Shown: positions 23,095 to 33,091 of the stretch, one piece after another
Position numbering within the stretch: position 1 is the stretch's first letter
How the letters are laid out: each line of letters begins with the position of its first letter
Assembly: GCF_048564905.1 (NCBI RefSeq)
Contig: NC_133005.1
Location: forward strand, 16,299,501-16,363,500
Direction: 5' to 3'
DNA: 64,000 nucleotides
From: Vicugna pacos
Lineage: Eukaryota > Chordata > Mammalia > Artiodactyla > Camelidae
The notes under the pieces: generated by a model
The model's input: the letters and a program-made list of their open reading frames with translations, nothing else
The model's database searches: none
What the model was told of the DNA's origin: nothing
Made by a program: the position numbers and the translations under genes

Positions 23095-23290
23095 CGCCAT
23101 GAAAACTTTTATACTGTAAGCCAAAGAGAAGAATATTGAGCAGCTCACATTTGTACAAATTGTAAAGCACTGTCATACACATGATCTCATTCTATCTCAC
23201 AATTCTCTGAGGTATGTGTAAGAGTTTTATTTTCATCACAATTAATGCATGAGAATTCTGTCTGATTTCCAGACTCCCGTACTGACCATG
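23095..23290 (-). repeat. MIR SINE, reverse, within L2
   Basis: Reversed MIR phrases: CACATGATCTCATTCTATCT, CACAATTCTCTGAGGTATGT and a decayed TTATTTTCATCACAATTAAT. Confidence 0.55.
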
Positions 23291-23319
23291 GCACAACAAG
23301 AGAACCCAATGTCCTAGCT

Positions 23320-23540
23320 CTTCCTTCACGTGTTATCTTTAAAAAATCTGATCCATGCCCTGAGTTTAGCCATCATTTATAGATAGATGACTGTTTGTTT
23401 ATATTCCCAGTCCTACCTTCTCTCATGGGCTTCAGAATCCTATTCCTAGCTTCTTCCTGAAGACTCTCATCTGAAGAATCAAAGGCATCTCAAACTCAAT
23501 GTATTTATACATCAGTTGATTTCTTCCCCTCTCCTTCTCC
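23320..23540 (+). mobile_element. L2 LINE, continuation, forward
   Basis: CATCTCAAACTCAATGTATT preceded by AAAGGCA, and an earlier CTGAAGACTCTCATC segment, match the L2 part downstream of the RT motif. The copy stops where the vic-1 SINE begins. Confidence 0.6.
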
Positions 23541-23553
23541 TCTTATGTTCTAT

Positions 23554-23592
<39 letters not shown>

Positions 23593-23702
23593 GGGGGGGT
23601 ACTTATTTATTTATTTTTAGAGGAGGAACTAGGGGATTGAACCCAGGACCTTGTGTATGCTAAGCTCGCGCTCTATCGCTTCAGTTATGTCCTTCCCCCT
23701 CT
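23541..23702 (-). repeat. camelid vic-1 SINE, reverse
   Basis: A (TTTA)n tail at 23,551-23,592 leads into TTAGAGGAGGAACTAGGGGA, TTGAACCCAGGACCTTGTG and GCGCTCTATCGCTTCAG. On the minus strand this reads as a tRNA-Ala-like head with A and B boxes followed by the tail. It has inserted into an older L2. Confidence 0.9.
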
Positions 23703-23794
23703 TGTATTCTTTTTTAACCCCCTTTTCTTGAAGGGGATCTTAAGAGGCATTTATTTGGTGCAGCCTTACATCTGATGCATATTTCTATTAGTGG

Positions 23795-24010
23795 TTTATA
23801 GTTATTTAGTACTTACAGGATATTAGGCATTGTGATGAATGCTTTACATGTACAAACTCATTAAGTCCTCACAACAACCCCATGGGAATACAATTACTGG
23901 CCCATTTCAGATGTAGAAACTGAAGCTGAGACAAATAATTGGCATGACTAGAAACTGGCCTAGCTGAGATTCGCCTTGAGGCCTGGCTGGCAATACAGCA
24001 ATGCTCCTCA
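23795..24010 (-). repeat. MIR SINE, reverse, long copy
   Basis: AGTACTTACAGGATATTAGG, CTCATTAAGTCCTCACAACA, CCCATTTCAGATGTAGAAAC, TGAAGCTGAGAC and a decayed gene-proximal part appear in order. Confidence 0.75.
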
Positions 24011-24039
24011 CGCCTGCATCATGACTCTGGTGTTCAAAG

Positions 24040-24175
24040 AGCCTGTGCCACAGCGCTTCTTAAGCTTTGATAAGCAGTGGCTTTGAGGAAGAGCCCGAGA
24101 TTCTATCAAGCTCCCAGGTGGTGTCACTGCTGCTGATTCATGGATGGCACTTTGGCCAAGTGGTAGTCCAACTTA
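24040..24175 (+). mobile_element. MER5A-type hAT fragment
   Basis: AAGCTCCCAGGTGGTGTCAC followed by TGCTGCTGATTCATGG and GGCACTTTGGCCAAGTGG matches the right half of MER5A. The left half is decayed. Confidence 0.55.
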
Positions 24176-24304
24176 GACTTGAACACCTCCAGTTATATGG
24201 GATTCATTACTTTGGAAAGGCAAGACTTTTTTTATGCAGATGGCTCTAATTGCTATGAAAATTTCCCTTTTACATTATGTTCCTCACATGGCCAATATCT
24301 GGCT

Positions 24305-24416
24305 CTCTTGAGGCAACACAGCACAGACGCTAGAACCTAATTGCCTATGTTCATATTCTGGCACCACTCTTAACTGCATGACTTTGGACAACTCTCTTTC
24401 CTCAGTTTCTTCACTT
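24305..24416 (+). repeat. MIR SINE cut by L1, forward
   Basis: CACAGCACAGACGCTAGAAC, TTCATATTCTGGCACCACTC, CATGACTTTGGACAACTCTC and CCTCAGTTTCTTCAC follow the MIR order. The copy ends where the reverse L1 begins. Confidence 0.65.
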
Positions 24417-25625
24417 TTAAATTGAAATATAGTTGACCTATGCTAGTTCTAGGTATGCAACATAGTGATTTAATGTCTCTAAACGTTATAAAATGATCAT
24501 CATGATAAGTCTGGTTACCATCTGCCACCATACAAAGTTACTACAATATTATTGACTATTCCCCATGCTATACATTTCATTCCCGTAACTCATTTATTTT
24601 GTAGCTAGAAGTTTGTACCTCTTAGTCTCCTTCACCTGTTTCGCTCATCCCCTTACCCTCTCCCCTCTGACAACTACCTGTTTGTTTCTGTATCTATGAA
24701 TCTGTTTCTGTTTTGTTATGTTTGTTCATTTGTTTTGTTTTTTAGATTTTACATGTAAGTGAAGTCATACAGTATTTGTCTTTCTCTGTCTGCCTTATTT
24801 TACTTAGCATAATACCCTCTAGGTCCAGCTATGTTATTGCAAATGACAAGATTTTTTTAATGGTTATGTAATATTCATATATATGTATATGTTATATCTT
24901 TATTTATTCACCCATCAACAGACACTTAGGCTGCTTCCATATCTTGGCTATTATAAATAATGCTGCAGTGAACATAGGGGTGTATATATCTTTTTGAATT
25001 CGTGGTTTTGGTTTCTTCAGGAAAATACCTAGGAGTGGAATTGCTGGATCATATGGTAGTTTCATTTTTAATTTTTTGAGGGACCTCCATATCACTTTCC
25101 ATAATGAATTCACCAACTGATGCTCCTGCTAATTGTGACGAGGTTTCCCTTTTCTCCACATCCTTGCCAACACTTATTATTATTTCTTGCCTTTTTGATA
25201 ATAGCAATTCTAAAAGGCGTGAGGTGGTATCTCATTGTGGTTTTGATTTGCATTACCTTGATAATTAGTGATGTTGAGTATCTTTTCATAACTTTTTAGC
25301 CATCTGTATGTCTTCTTTGGAAAATGTTTATTCAGGTCCCCCACCCATTTTTCAGTTGGGTTGTTTGTTTTTTGATGTTGAGTTGTATTTTTTAGTATAT
25401 TTTGGATATTACCATTGTATCAGATATTTTGCTTACAAATATCTTCTCCCATTCAGTGTACCACCTTTTTGTTTTATTGATGGTTTCCTTTGCTGTGCAA
25501 GTTTTTCAATTTAACGTAGCCCCATTTGTTTATCTTTGCTTTTGTTGCCCTTGCTTGAGGAAACATATCCAAAATAATATTGCTGAGACCAATGTCAAAG
25601 AGCATACTTACATTTTTAATTGACA
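24417..25625 (-). mobile_element. L1 LINE 3' portion, reverse, about 1.2 kb
   Basis: The left end is the reversed 3' UTR (AAATTGAAATATAGTTGACC). Translating the minus strand of 24,904-25,116 gives ORF2 C-terminal sequence with LPYDPAIPLLGIF, a hallmark of L1 ORF2. Further right come reversed segments for the stretch before it (TTCTAAAAGGCGTGAGGTGG, TCTCATTGTGG). The copy is 5'-truncated and decayed. Confidence 0.9.
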
Positions 25626-25689
25626 ATATCATAAGATGTCCTATTTACTAAACTAGCACACAGAAGCTTCCTGGAATTCTCCTTTCCTG

Positions 25690-26694
25690 GCTTTTCTTCA
25701 TCTTTCCAACTCTATGGGCTCAGATCATGGATATTTTCTCCTCTCTATACACTCATTTCTTGGTGATTTTATCCAATTCTAGAACCACTAGTAGCATTTA
25801 TCTGTTAATGCTCTTATATTTACATATTAGCACCATTTATCTCTTGAACTCCAGCTTGTATATTTAACTTCCTACCTAATACCTACACTTAAATATAAAG
25901 CAAATACGGATATATAACTCAGAATGGATGAAACAGAACTTGTGATTTTTAACTCCAAAAAGGCTTTCTTCTCAGTGTTCCCTATCTTAGTAAATGGCAA
26001 CTACATTCACCTACTTTCTCAAGACGAAGTTCTTGTCTTATTTGGCTGATCTCTTTCACATGCACATCTAACTCATGAGCAAATGTTGTTCTGCTTTCAA
26101 TACAGTTTCAAAATCCAACTAATTCTCAACCGTTCATAGATCCTACCTTAGTTTAAGCCACCATTTTCTCTCACTGGACTGTTAAGAGTAACCACCTAAT
26201 TTGTCTCCTAGTCCGCATGTCTCCACACAGCTGTCACAATGATACTTTTAAAAGACAAATCTTTCTCAAAAATGTTTAATAGTTCTTCTCTTAACTTGTA
26301 AGATCAGACTCCTGGCCACTTCTCCAAACTTATTTCCCAATGCTCTACCTCCACTTACCTTCATTACAGTCACATTGACATTCTTCTTGTTCCTTGTACA
26401 ATTAAACTCACTCCCTCCTCAGGACCTTTGCATTTGCTATTAGCTTTACCTGAAACATTCTTCCCCAGATTGTCTCATGTCTCATTTCCTCAAATGCTAC
26501 ATTTTCAAAGGATCCTTCTCTAACAATCCAAACTAGCTAAACTTGGCTAACCTCCAGCTCACTGTTACTCTTTATTCTTTTACTCTGAATTATTTTTCCT
26601 TATAGCATTTTTCTCCTCTTGACGTCATCTATTTGTTTATGTATTTATCTATAACCTTTCTTGAAGAGGCAACAATTGTCAATGACATTAGCTG
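25690..26694 (+). mobile_element. long L2 LINE copy, forward, about 1 kb
   Basis: Runs through the post-RT coding part into the 3' UTR: AGTAAATGGCAACTACATTC, TAACCACCTAATTTGTCTCC, CAATGATACTTTTAAAAG, CCTCAGGACCTTTGCATTTG, TTCTTCCCCAGATTGTCTC, then CTTGAAGAGGCAACAATTG. It ends at a perfect hairpin. It is the most complete L2 here. Confidence 0.85.
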
Positions 26695-26739
26695 TTACTT
26701 AGAAACAGAAAAAAAGGATTTTTTTCTGTTTCTAAGTAA
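26695..26739. repeat. perfect 21-bp inverted repeat with 3-nt loop
   Basis: Left arm 26,695-26,715 is TTACTTAGAAACAG plus seven A. The loop is GGA (26,716-26,718). Right arm 26,719-26,739 is seven T plus CTGTTTCTAAGTAA. All 21 positions pair. It abuts the 3' end of the L2 copy. Confidence 0.95.
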
Positions 26740-26744
26740 TATGC

Positions 26745-28107
26745 AGACATTGCTAATTTTTGATTTATAAAATAGACTGTCATTTGACTTCCTGTTGTGG
26801 TCAGTGATAATCAAGCTCTCTTGTATCACCCCCTTTTCCTCTCCTTAGCCTCTTAATAACATGAGTTTTCCTTACGTATCACTCAGCCATTAATATGAGT
26901 AGGTAAATACTGTTCATTGATTAGCACCACACGATGAATATGCTTTTCTTTTGACTAATTTTCCACTTTCCTTGGAGGAAGATTTTAAGGGCTTTTGTAG
27001 AGAAAAAAAGAATGGTTGCTTACAAAGAAACATGAATCACATCAACATCAGACTTCTCATCAGTGAATCCAGATGGTAAGGTCAATGGACTAAGTCTTCG
27101 AATGTTGGAAGAAAAATAAATTTTAGTTTATAAGGCTATACCAAATCAAAATGTTAATAAAGAATGAAGGGAAAAATAAAGACATTTCCAGACACACAGA
27201 ATCAGGAAGTTTACTCGCTCTCTGTCTGCAAATAAAAACAATTTCTGAGCATTGTACCCTAGCAAAACAAAAATTCACAAAGCAATCCACAAAATGCAGA
27301 AAGACTGAAAATTTACTAAATATTAGAACTAATGTAGAATTTCTTTTCTAGGACCAAAGCTAGGAAGCAAGTATAGAAATAAATCAGTGAAAATTAGATC
27401 ATCTAACAAATAGTGTAATTTGAAAGGTAGATGATTCTACTGTTAGTCTGACAAGTCATAGCAATAGTAATAAAAATAAAAGACCACTATTTTAAAATGC
27501 CAAGAAAAGAAAAACTGTATTTTTAGTCCAAATATGACACAATTTTGAGCAATTTTTGATGGAGATTAAGGAAAGAGTTTCCATTTGTTCTTTCACTTTG
27601 ATTATTTTCTTTGTGCGAAGATTTAGTGTCATAGGAATATTTAAAAACATACTATTCTATCTGGTTCTGCAATGAATGGTATTTATATACTCATGATGCT
27701 GTAAACACTATTTATTGATTTTCAGAGTTTATAATCAAGTTGTAGATCAAGGACAGAGATTTAATTAAGTTTATCTAACAGAATCTAAATGTTATTTTAA
27801 AAAGTTGAGGTAGATTTTTCAGAACGTGCTAGTTAAAGGAGAGGCTTGGGGGTGGACAATGTGGAGTGGTGTTATTTAATGTACAAGCTTCAATTTATCC
27901 GTTTTTTACACGGTAAAGTGTTAAGAGAATAGGTATAAAGTTGATAGAAAAAATAAAGTTTAATCATATTATATGATTACATATTCAGTTATATATAAAC
28001 TAACCAACAGAAACTCCAAATTAATAGAAGGGACAAAGTTTAGGTGTTAGAATAAAGGCAAAAGGGCCAAATCGATCATGTTCTAATCTTTAATAAGTGA
28101 GAGTTAG
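26745..28107. other. AT-rich unclassified sequence
   Basis: No gene or named repeat recognised over 1.36 kb. Short open frames have no motif. Composition is distinctly AT-rich. Confidence 0.4.
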
Positions 28108-28200
28108 CAAATATTTTTTTAACTTTTTTTATTGATTTATAATCATTTTACAAAGTTGTGTCAAATTCCAGTGTAGAGCACAATTTTTCAGTAGTAAATA
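28108..28200 (-). mobile_element. short L1 3' end, reverse
   Basis: TTTTTTTATTGATTTATAAT, TTTTACAAAGTTGTGTCAAA and TTCCAGTGTAGAGCACAA match the copy at 51.5 kb almost base for base. The left T-run is the reversed poly(A), so it is a very truncated L1. Confidence 0.75.
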
Positions 28201-28317
28201 TTGTTTAAAGTTGGCAAATCAAGAAATGAGATTATGTCACTTAAAACCAAGAAGAACTTATAACTGAAATATTTGAAGATTGTTATTTTGGGAAAGGCTA
28301 AGTACTAAAATGCATGA

Positions 28318-28920
28318 TTTTATTTTATTTGAAGAAGTTTTACTGACATATAATTGACCTTACAATATTATATTAGTTTCAGGTGTCTAGCATAGTGATT
28401 CAATATTTTTATACATTATTAAGTGATCACCACAAAAAGTCTAGGTACTATTTGACACCATGCAAAGTTATTACAATATTATTGACAATATTCCCTATGT
28501 TGTACATTACATCCCCATGACTTATTTATTTTATAACTAAAAGTTTGCACCTCTTAATCCCCCTTCCCCTATTTTGTCCATCTCCCCACTCCTCTCTTCT
28601 CTGGCAACCACCAGTTTGTTATCTGTATCTATGAATCTGCTTTTGTTTTATTATGTTTATTTGCTTGCTTTGTTTTTGAGATTCCACATACAATGTTTGT
28701 CTTTTTCTGTCTGAATATTTCACTTCCACGATATCATGAATGACAAGATTTCATTCTTTTTTTATGGCTGAATTTATCCATTTATCTATCAATGGACAGT
28801 TAGATTGCTTCCATATCTTGTCTATTATAAATGCTGTAATGAACATTGGAATGCATATATATTTTTTGAATTAATGTTTTTGTTTTCTTTGGATAAATAC
28901 CTAGAATTAGAATTGTTGGA
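28318..28920 (-). mobile_element. L1 LINE 3' portion, reverse
   Basis: Same 3' UTR as the 24.4 and 48.6 kb copies (TTTTACTGACATATAATTGA, TAGCATAGTGATTCAATA, CTTATTTATTTTATAACTA). It continues into reversed ORF2 (CTTCCATATCTTGTCTATTA) and stops at GAATTGTTGGATC, where the orientation flips. Confidence 0.85.
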
Positions 28921-29275
28921 TCTGTCTCCTCAGGCAAGGAAATGTAACAAATAAGACCACATCAAACTAAGACTAATAACAGACATGATAGATTTTCAGA
29001 CAAAAATTGTTACTAGAGGCAAAGAAGGACAACTTATAATCATAAAAGTGTCAAATGGTCAAGAAGACATGATAGTGAAGCCCAAAATTGACAGATTGAG
29101 AAGAACAGACAATTCAACAATAGTTGGAGACTTCAACACCCCACTTTCCATATGGATAGAAGACCTAAATAGGAGATCAACAAAGATCAAAGACTTGACC
29201 AACACTAAAACACATTAGGCCTAACAGACTTCTATAGAACATTCCACACAACAGCTGCAGAACACACATTCCTCG
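28921..29275 (+). mobile_element. L1 ORF2 pieces in forward orientation, rearranged
   Basis: 28,921-28,970 (CTGTCTCCTCAGGCAAGG, CATCAAACTAAG) corresponds to a late ORF2 part. 28,985-29,275 corresponds to the endonuclease part, and its translation contains DNSTIVGDFNTPLS, the L1 EN motif. The pieces are out of order and face opposite to the L1 on their left. Confidence 0.75.
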
Positions 29276-29520
29276 TGGGTGCCCATCACCGTCTCCTCTG
29301 TGCACCTGTGCCCAAAGCCCTCCCTGCCCCTCTTTATAAGGACACATGCAGCCTCGTTTCATTTAGGCCTCACCCTACGTAATCTAGGGTAATCACCTCA
29401 TCTCAAGTTCCTTAATTTAATCACAACTGTAAGACCCTTTTTTCCAAATAAAGTAATCTTTACAGGTTACAGGGATTGGAACCTGGTATCTTTGGGGAAC
29501 ATTATTCAATCTACTAGAGG
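29276..29520 (-). mobile_element. MLT1-type MaLR LTR part, reverse
   Basis: CTTTATAAGGACACATGCAG, GGGTAATCACCTCATCTCAA, CCTTAATTTAATCACAACTG and CCAAATAAAGTAATC are the reversed MLT1 LTR. Only the part nearest the LTR start is present. Old fossil. Confidence 0.7.
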
Positions 29521-29554
29521 GAGCTTAAAAAGAAAAAAAAATGGTGCTTTGTTA

Positions 29555-29650
29555 CCATTTCCAAAAATCCTGATTTAATTGGGTTGAAGCAGGCCCGGGA
29601 CATTAAAAATGTTTTTAAAGCTTCCCAAATGTACTGCTGTGGGTAAGCCA
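29555..29650 (+). mobile_element. weak MER5-type hAT fragment
   Basis: ATCCTGATTTAATTGGGTTG, then CATTAAAAATGTTTTTAAAG and CTTCCCAAATGTACTGCTG fit the middle and right of MER5. No clear terminal repeats. Confidence 0.4.
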
Positions 29651-30009
29651 CAGATAAACTGATGAACAGGAATTACCTTGTTTATTTTCTTTTGGTCCTT
29701 TCCATCTACTCCATCTTTTTCATTCAATTCCCTCCTGCTTTCAAAGAGCCCTGATGGAGCTAACGTGCTGCCTCAGGTAACTTCTACCAAGAATAGATTA
29801 TCAAGTAACTAATTTATATTAAATTTATATTAAATTAATTCATATTCACCATGCTAAAAAAATCTAAGTAATTTTAAAAAGAACTGAGTAAGGTGAATGT
29901 CAGACACATTGTGTGGTGGTTAAAGAAATCTTGAGGGAAAGGAGGGGACATTCCTGGCACAGGAGTGCTGGAATATGCCACAGAGATTACTCTAGTCAGG
30001 GAGTCAGGA
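29651..30009. other. unclassified sequence
   Basis: No gene recognised. It has a local duplication AATTTATATTAAATTTATAT near 29,813. Confidence 0.4.
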
Positions 30010-30250
30010 TTTATTTGTATTTATTTAACAAACATATATAAAATGTTATATGTTGCTGGTATCATTCTGAACACTACAGATTTAACTTCCTACAACTTCA
30101 TGAAATGTGCACCATCATAATGCCCATTGAAAAGATGAGTAAACTGAGGCACAGAACAGTTAAGTATTTTGCCCAAGGATACCCAGCAGTAGTAAGTACC
30201 AGGACCAAGGTAGCCGAGCTCCAGAGCACAAGTGCTCAAATACTATCCTC
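30010..30250 (-). repeat. MIR SINE, reverse
   Basis: CATTGAAAAGATGAGTAAAC, TGAGGCACAGAACAGTTAAG and TATTTTGCCCAAGGATACCC give the reversed core. The left part, with TTATTTAACAAACATATATA, may belong to an L2 end. Confidence 0.7.
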
Positions 30251-30299
30251 TGTTCTTTTGAACCTTCTCATCCTTGCTCTGCTGTGTCTGTACTATGTG

Positions 30300-30350
30300 T
30301 TTTTTTGAAACCCGCTCAACCTCTCTGGGCTTGTTTTCTGATCTTTAAAA
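30300..30350 (+). repeat. MIR SINE core fragment, forward
   Basis: CAACCTCTCTGGGCTTGTTT followed by TCTGATCTTTAAAATTA is a short piece of the MIR core. Confidence 0.45.
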
Positions 30351-30589
30351 TTAAAAAAAAAAATTGTTTCCAAATGGAAGTGGACATCATGCCACACACA
30401 GAGTTCAACCAATTGTTTTCTAACTGATACAGGCAACTTTTTCTTTTCCTGCCCCTGCTTTTCCTGTTAATTGGCACTCTAGGCTGTTACAATCTGTTTG
30501 AGCGAGGGTCCCAAAACACATGAAGACTGATGATATGATTCTGGGCATGACTCTAACACGTGTCTTAGAAAGTCCAGGCTGGAGTAAAT

Positions 30590-30700
30590 CTCTGAAACAG
30601 TCTGCTCTGTTCATTTCACAGGTAAGGAAATGGAAACAAAGGAAGGACTACAGGGCCAGCCTCCTAACTTTGAGGCAGTAATGTTTGCCCACTCTGTGGT
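30590..30700 (-). repeat. weak MIR SINE fragment, reverse
   Basis: CATTTCACAGGTAAGGAAAT and GGGCCAGCCTCCTAACTTTG resemble reversed MIR, with much decay. Confidence 0.4.
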
Positions 30701-30714
30701 ACGTGTTTGAGAGC

Positions 30715-30870
30715 AGCACTCCTCAACGTGTACATGAATTCCCTGGGGCTTTGTTAAGATGCAAGTTCTGACGCTAGTCTGAGGCAACACCTGAAACTCT
30801 GCATCTCTAACAAGCTCCTAAGTGCTGCTGATGCTGTTGGTCCACACTCTGAGTAGAGAGGTTCTAGATA
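30715..30870 (+). mobile_element. MER5A-type hAT DNA transposon
   Basis: CTGGGGCTTTGTTAAGATGC, CTGCATCTCTAACAAGCTCC, TAAGTGCTGCTGATGCTGTT and GGTCCACACTCTGAGTAGAG follow MER5A order. Confidence 0.8.
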
Positions 30871-31104
30871 GAATCTAGCGCTCAGGTCCATGTCACACTT
30901 GGGAAGAATTACAACTCCCCCAAATCACTGAAGTCATGCCCAGAATCATATCATGAACCTTCATTGTGCTTGTGACCATAGCAGCAAATACAATTATGAA
31001 CATTTTGGAATGCGGATGTTGGAAACCGACCATGTCACAGGTGATGGGGAAACAGGAGACTGGCAGTTGAGCTGAGGACTCTTGTGGGATCAGCAAGCTT
31101 GAGA

Positions 31105-31287
31105 CACGGGGTGGCTTTGTATATCAGGGCTTATTTTGCTTACAAGGTTATAGGAAATCCAAATCATAATAATTTAGGCAAAAAAGAGAGTATATTGGCT
31201 CACAAAATTTCAAAGTCTGGGATCAGGTCTGGCTTCAAACGAGGCTGGATTCAGATGCTCAAACAATGTCATAAAAATTTACCTCTT
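31105..31287 (+). repeat. unnamed interspersed repeat, left part
   Basis: AGAGTATATTGGCTCACAAA, then GGGATCAGGTCTGGCTTCAA, GAGGCTGGATTCAGATGCTC and AAACAATGTCAT match a mammalian repeat family that recurs at 57.9 kb. An L1 3' end cuts it at 31,288. Confidence 0.6.
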
Positions 31288-31393
31288 ATTTGTATATACT
31301 AACTACTATATATAAAATAGATAAACAACAAGTTTATACTGTATAGCATGGGAAACTTTATTTAATATTTTATAGTAACCTATAGTGAAAAGG

Positions 31394-31425
<32 letters not shown>

Positions 31426-31560
31426 CACACATATACATATACACACACACACACACGTATATGACTGAAACATTACACTCTATACTGGAAATTGACACAG
31501 CATTGTAAACTGACTATACTTCAAGGAAAAAAATGGTTAAAGAAAAGAGTAACTTTGGAA
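31288..31560 (+). mobile_element. L1 LINE 3' end, forward, with target-site duplication
   Basis: Contains the L1 3' terminus: AACAACAAGTTTATACTGTA, ATAGTAACCTATAGTGAAAA, a TA/CA microsatellite (31,398-31,455), then TGACTGAAACATTACACTC, GGAAATTGACACAGCATTGT and TATACTTCAAGGAAA. Flanking copies of AAAAATTTACCTCTT (31,273-31,287) and AAACATTTACCTCTT (31,562-31,576) are the duplicated target site. Confidence 0.9.
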
Positions 31561-31576
31561 AAAACATTTACCTCTT

Positions 31577-31900
31577 GTCATCTACATGTTGACTTCATTT
31601 TCAGATAGATTCCGCCATTTATAGTCAACAGTGGAAAAGAGGATGCCACTTTTCCAATAGTTCCAGCAAAATCCATGGCTATTCTCTTCTTTGACCCAGC
31701 CTGGGTCCTGTGCTCCCTCCAGGACCAATCACTGTGGCTGGAAGGGTTTTGTACTCCAGTTGCCTAGCCTGGATCACATATCCAGTCCCAGAACCATGCT
31801 AAGTCCCATCCAACACATACGAAGGCAAGTTGTCTCAAAAAAAATCAGAACAAGGAACACAAAGAAGAAGAGGGATGCATGCTAAATAAGCAAAAAGAAA
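31577..31900 (+). repeat. unnamed interspersed repeat, right part
   Basis: Continues the repeat cut at 31,287: TTTTCCAATAGTTCCAGCAA, CCAATCACTGTGGCTGGAAG and TGGATCACATATCCAGTCCC. The same order is seen at 58.0-58.2 kb. Confidence 0.55.
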
Positions 31901-32084
31901 AAAAAAAAAAAGCTCATTCCAGAGAGTGGGGCCAGTTGGGCAACTAAAGGTGTTAAGAGCTTGGGTGGGAGGTCAGAGGGGTAGCAAGGCGCTGGGACTT
32001 GAGGGACAAATTAACTTACTAAAGCAAATCCAGCTACAGGTGCTGCTCCAGTGGGGTGACCCCATTATGATTCTTGCTAAGCCA

Positions 32085-32225
32085 TGCTTCTCTGATTTGG
32101 ATTCAGGAGGTCTGGGGTGGAGCCCAAGAATCCACATCTCTAGCAAACTCCCCCGGGATGCTGATGCTGCTGGTTTGTGGACCACACTTTGGGGGTGCAC
32201 TGTGCTGAAGCACCAGCTTCAATCA
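32085..32225 (+). mobile_element. MER5A-type hAT, right two-thirds
   Basis: GGATTCAGGAGGTCTGGGGT, ATCCACATCTCTAGCAAACT, GATGCTGATGCTGCTGGTTT and GTGGACCACACTTTGGGG are near-consensus MER5A. Confidence 0.8.
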
Positions 32226-32549
32226 TCTCCAGCTGTGGTGAACCCCCCAACTTGATTGTCCTTCCCTTGAAAGGGTAGGGGTTGGAAGCATCTGTATGCA
32301 CTGAGTCCTCAGTAGACTCTGTCCTGCTGTCGGTCACCTCTCTCAGGATAACATGGGGATGGAGGCAGCCTTTCTGTCAGAACCATTGGCTTCCTCATTT
32401 CCATAATTCAGGCCTGCTTGGGTTTAAGGCATTGGACCAAAGGAGGTTCCTGGCTTGGGATTCAGGGGAGGTTAGTCAGTGGGCCTGTGGTCAGCATTTT
32501 ATACAATAAAGGAGAAAGAGAGCACTCCACTTTCTTCTGCTTATTCATT

Positions 32550-32725
32550 GTTTTTTGACCATTGACTGGAGAGATTTGCCAACCCCAGGTGAGACCACCT
32601 CGAAAACTACATGGTTGACCCACAGGTTGATGAGCCACGCCAAATGCTGTTATTATGAGCCACTGAGTTTTTGGGACACATGCAATACTGCGCTATTGTG
32701 GCAATGGATTACTAAAAGACTGTGT
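32550..32725 (+). mobile_element. MLT1-like LTR 3' remnant, forward
   Basis: The end TATGAGCCACTGAGTTTTTG then CAATGGATTACTAAAAGACT resembles the 3' terminal part of MaLR LTRs. Only a fragment remains. Confidence 0.4.
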
Positions 32726-32744
32726 GGGACCAATTTTTTTTTTA

Positions 32745-32860
32745 TTTATTTAAGCCTCTGTTTCATCCGTAAAATGGGGATAAACTTATTAGAATTCTTG
32801 TGAATATTAAATGATAGGGGAGGTAAAAAATAGCATAATATTCCAATAAATGACAGAATT
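32745..32860 (+). repeat. MIR SINE fragment, forward
   Basis: GCCTCTGTTTCATCCGTAAA, ATGGGGATAAACTTATTAGA and CTTGTGAATATTAAATGATA follow the MIR core. Confidence 0.7.
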
Positions 32861-32960
32861 ACAATTTGCCCTTCTACAGCTGGTCTTCAAGAAACCCTAA
32901 TGGAGAAAGAAACTTTCTGGTAGGATTAAGAAGAGATGGTGTGAGAAATTAACAACATTG

Positions 32961-33091
32961 TGAGGGGGAGGATATAGCTCAGCAGTAGAGCGCATGCTAG
33001 TCCCCAGTATCTCCATTCTAAATCAGTCAATCAATCAATCAATCAAATTATCTCCCAAAGAACTAATAAAAATTTTTAAAGCTGAAAAAAA
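32961..33091 (+). repeat. camelid vic-1 SINE, forward, B box deleted
   Basis: The head GAGGGGGAGGATATAGCTCA then GCAGTAGAGCGCATGCT is the tRNA-Ala-like A-box part. It jumps directly to TCCCCAGTATCTCC, so the GGTTCAATC B box is missing. The tail is (TCAA)n plus an A-run. The copy is flanked by AGAAATTAACAACATTG (32,944-32,960) and AGAAATTAACACAACATTG (33,092-33,110), a clear target-site duplication. Confidence 0.92.

Noticed and set aside
23551-23592. TTTA tandem run as an independent microsatellite
   Set aside because: It is the reversed tail of the vic-1 SINE, so it is not listed separately.
32961-33000. tRNA gene
   Set aside because: The tRNA-Ala-like head belongs to a vic-1 SINE. The T-arm is missing and no cloverleaf can form.
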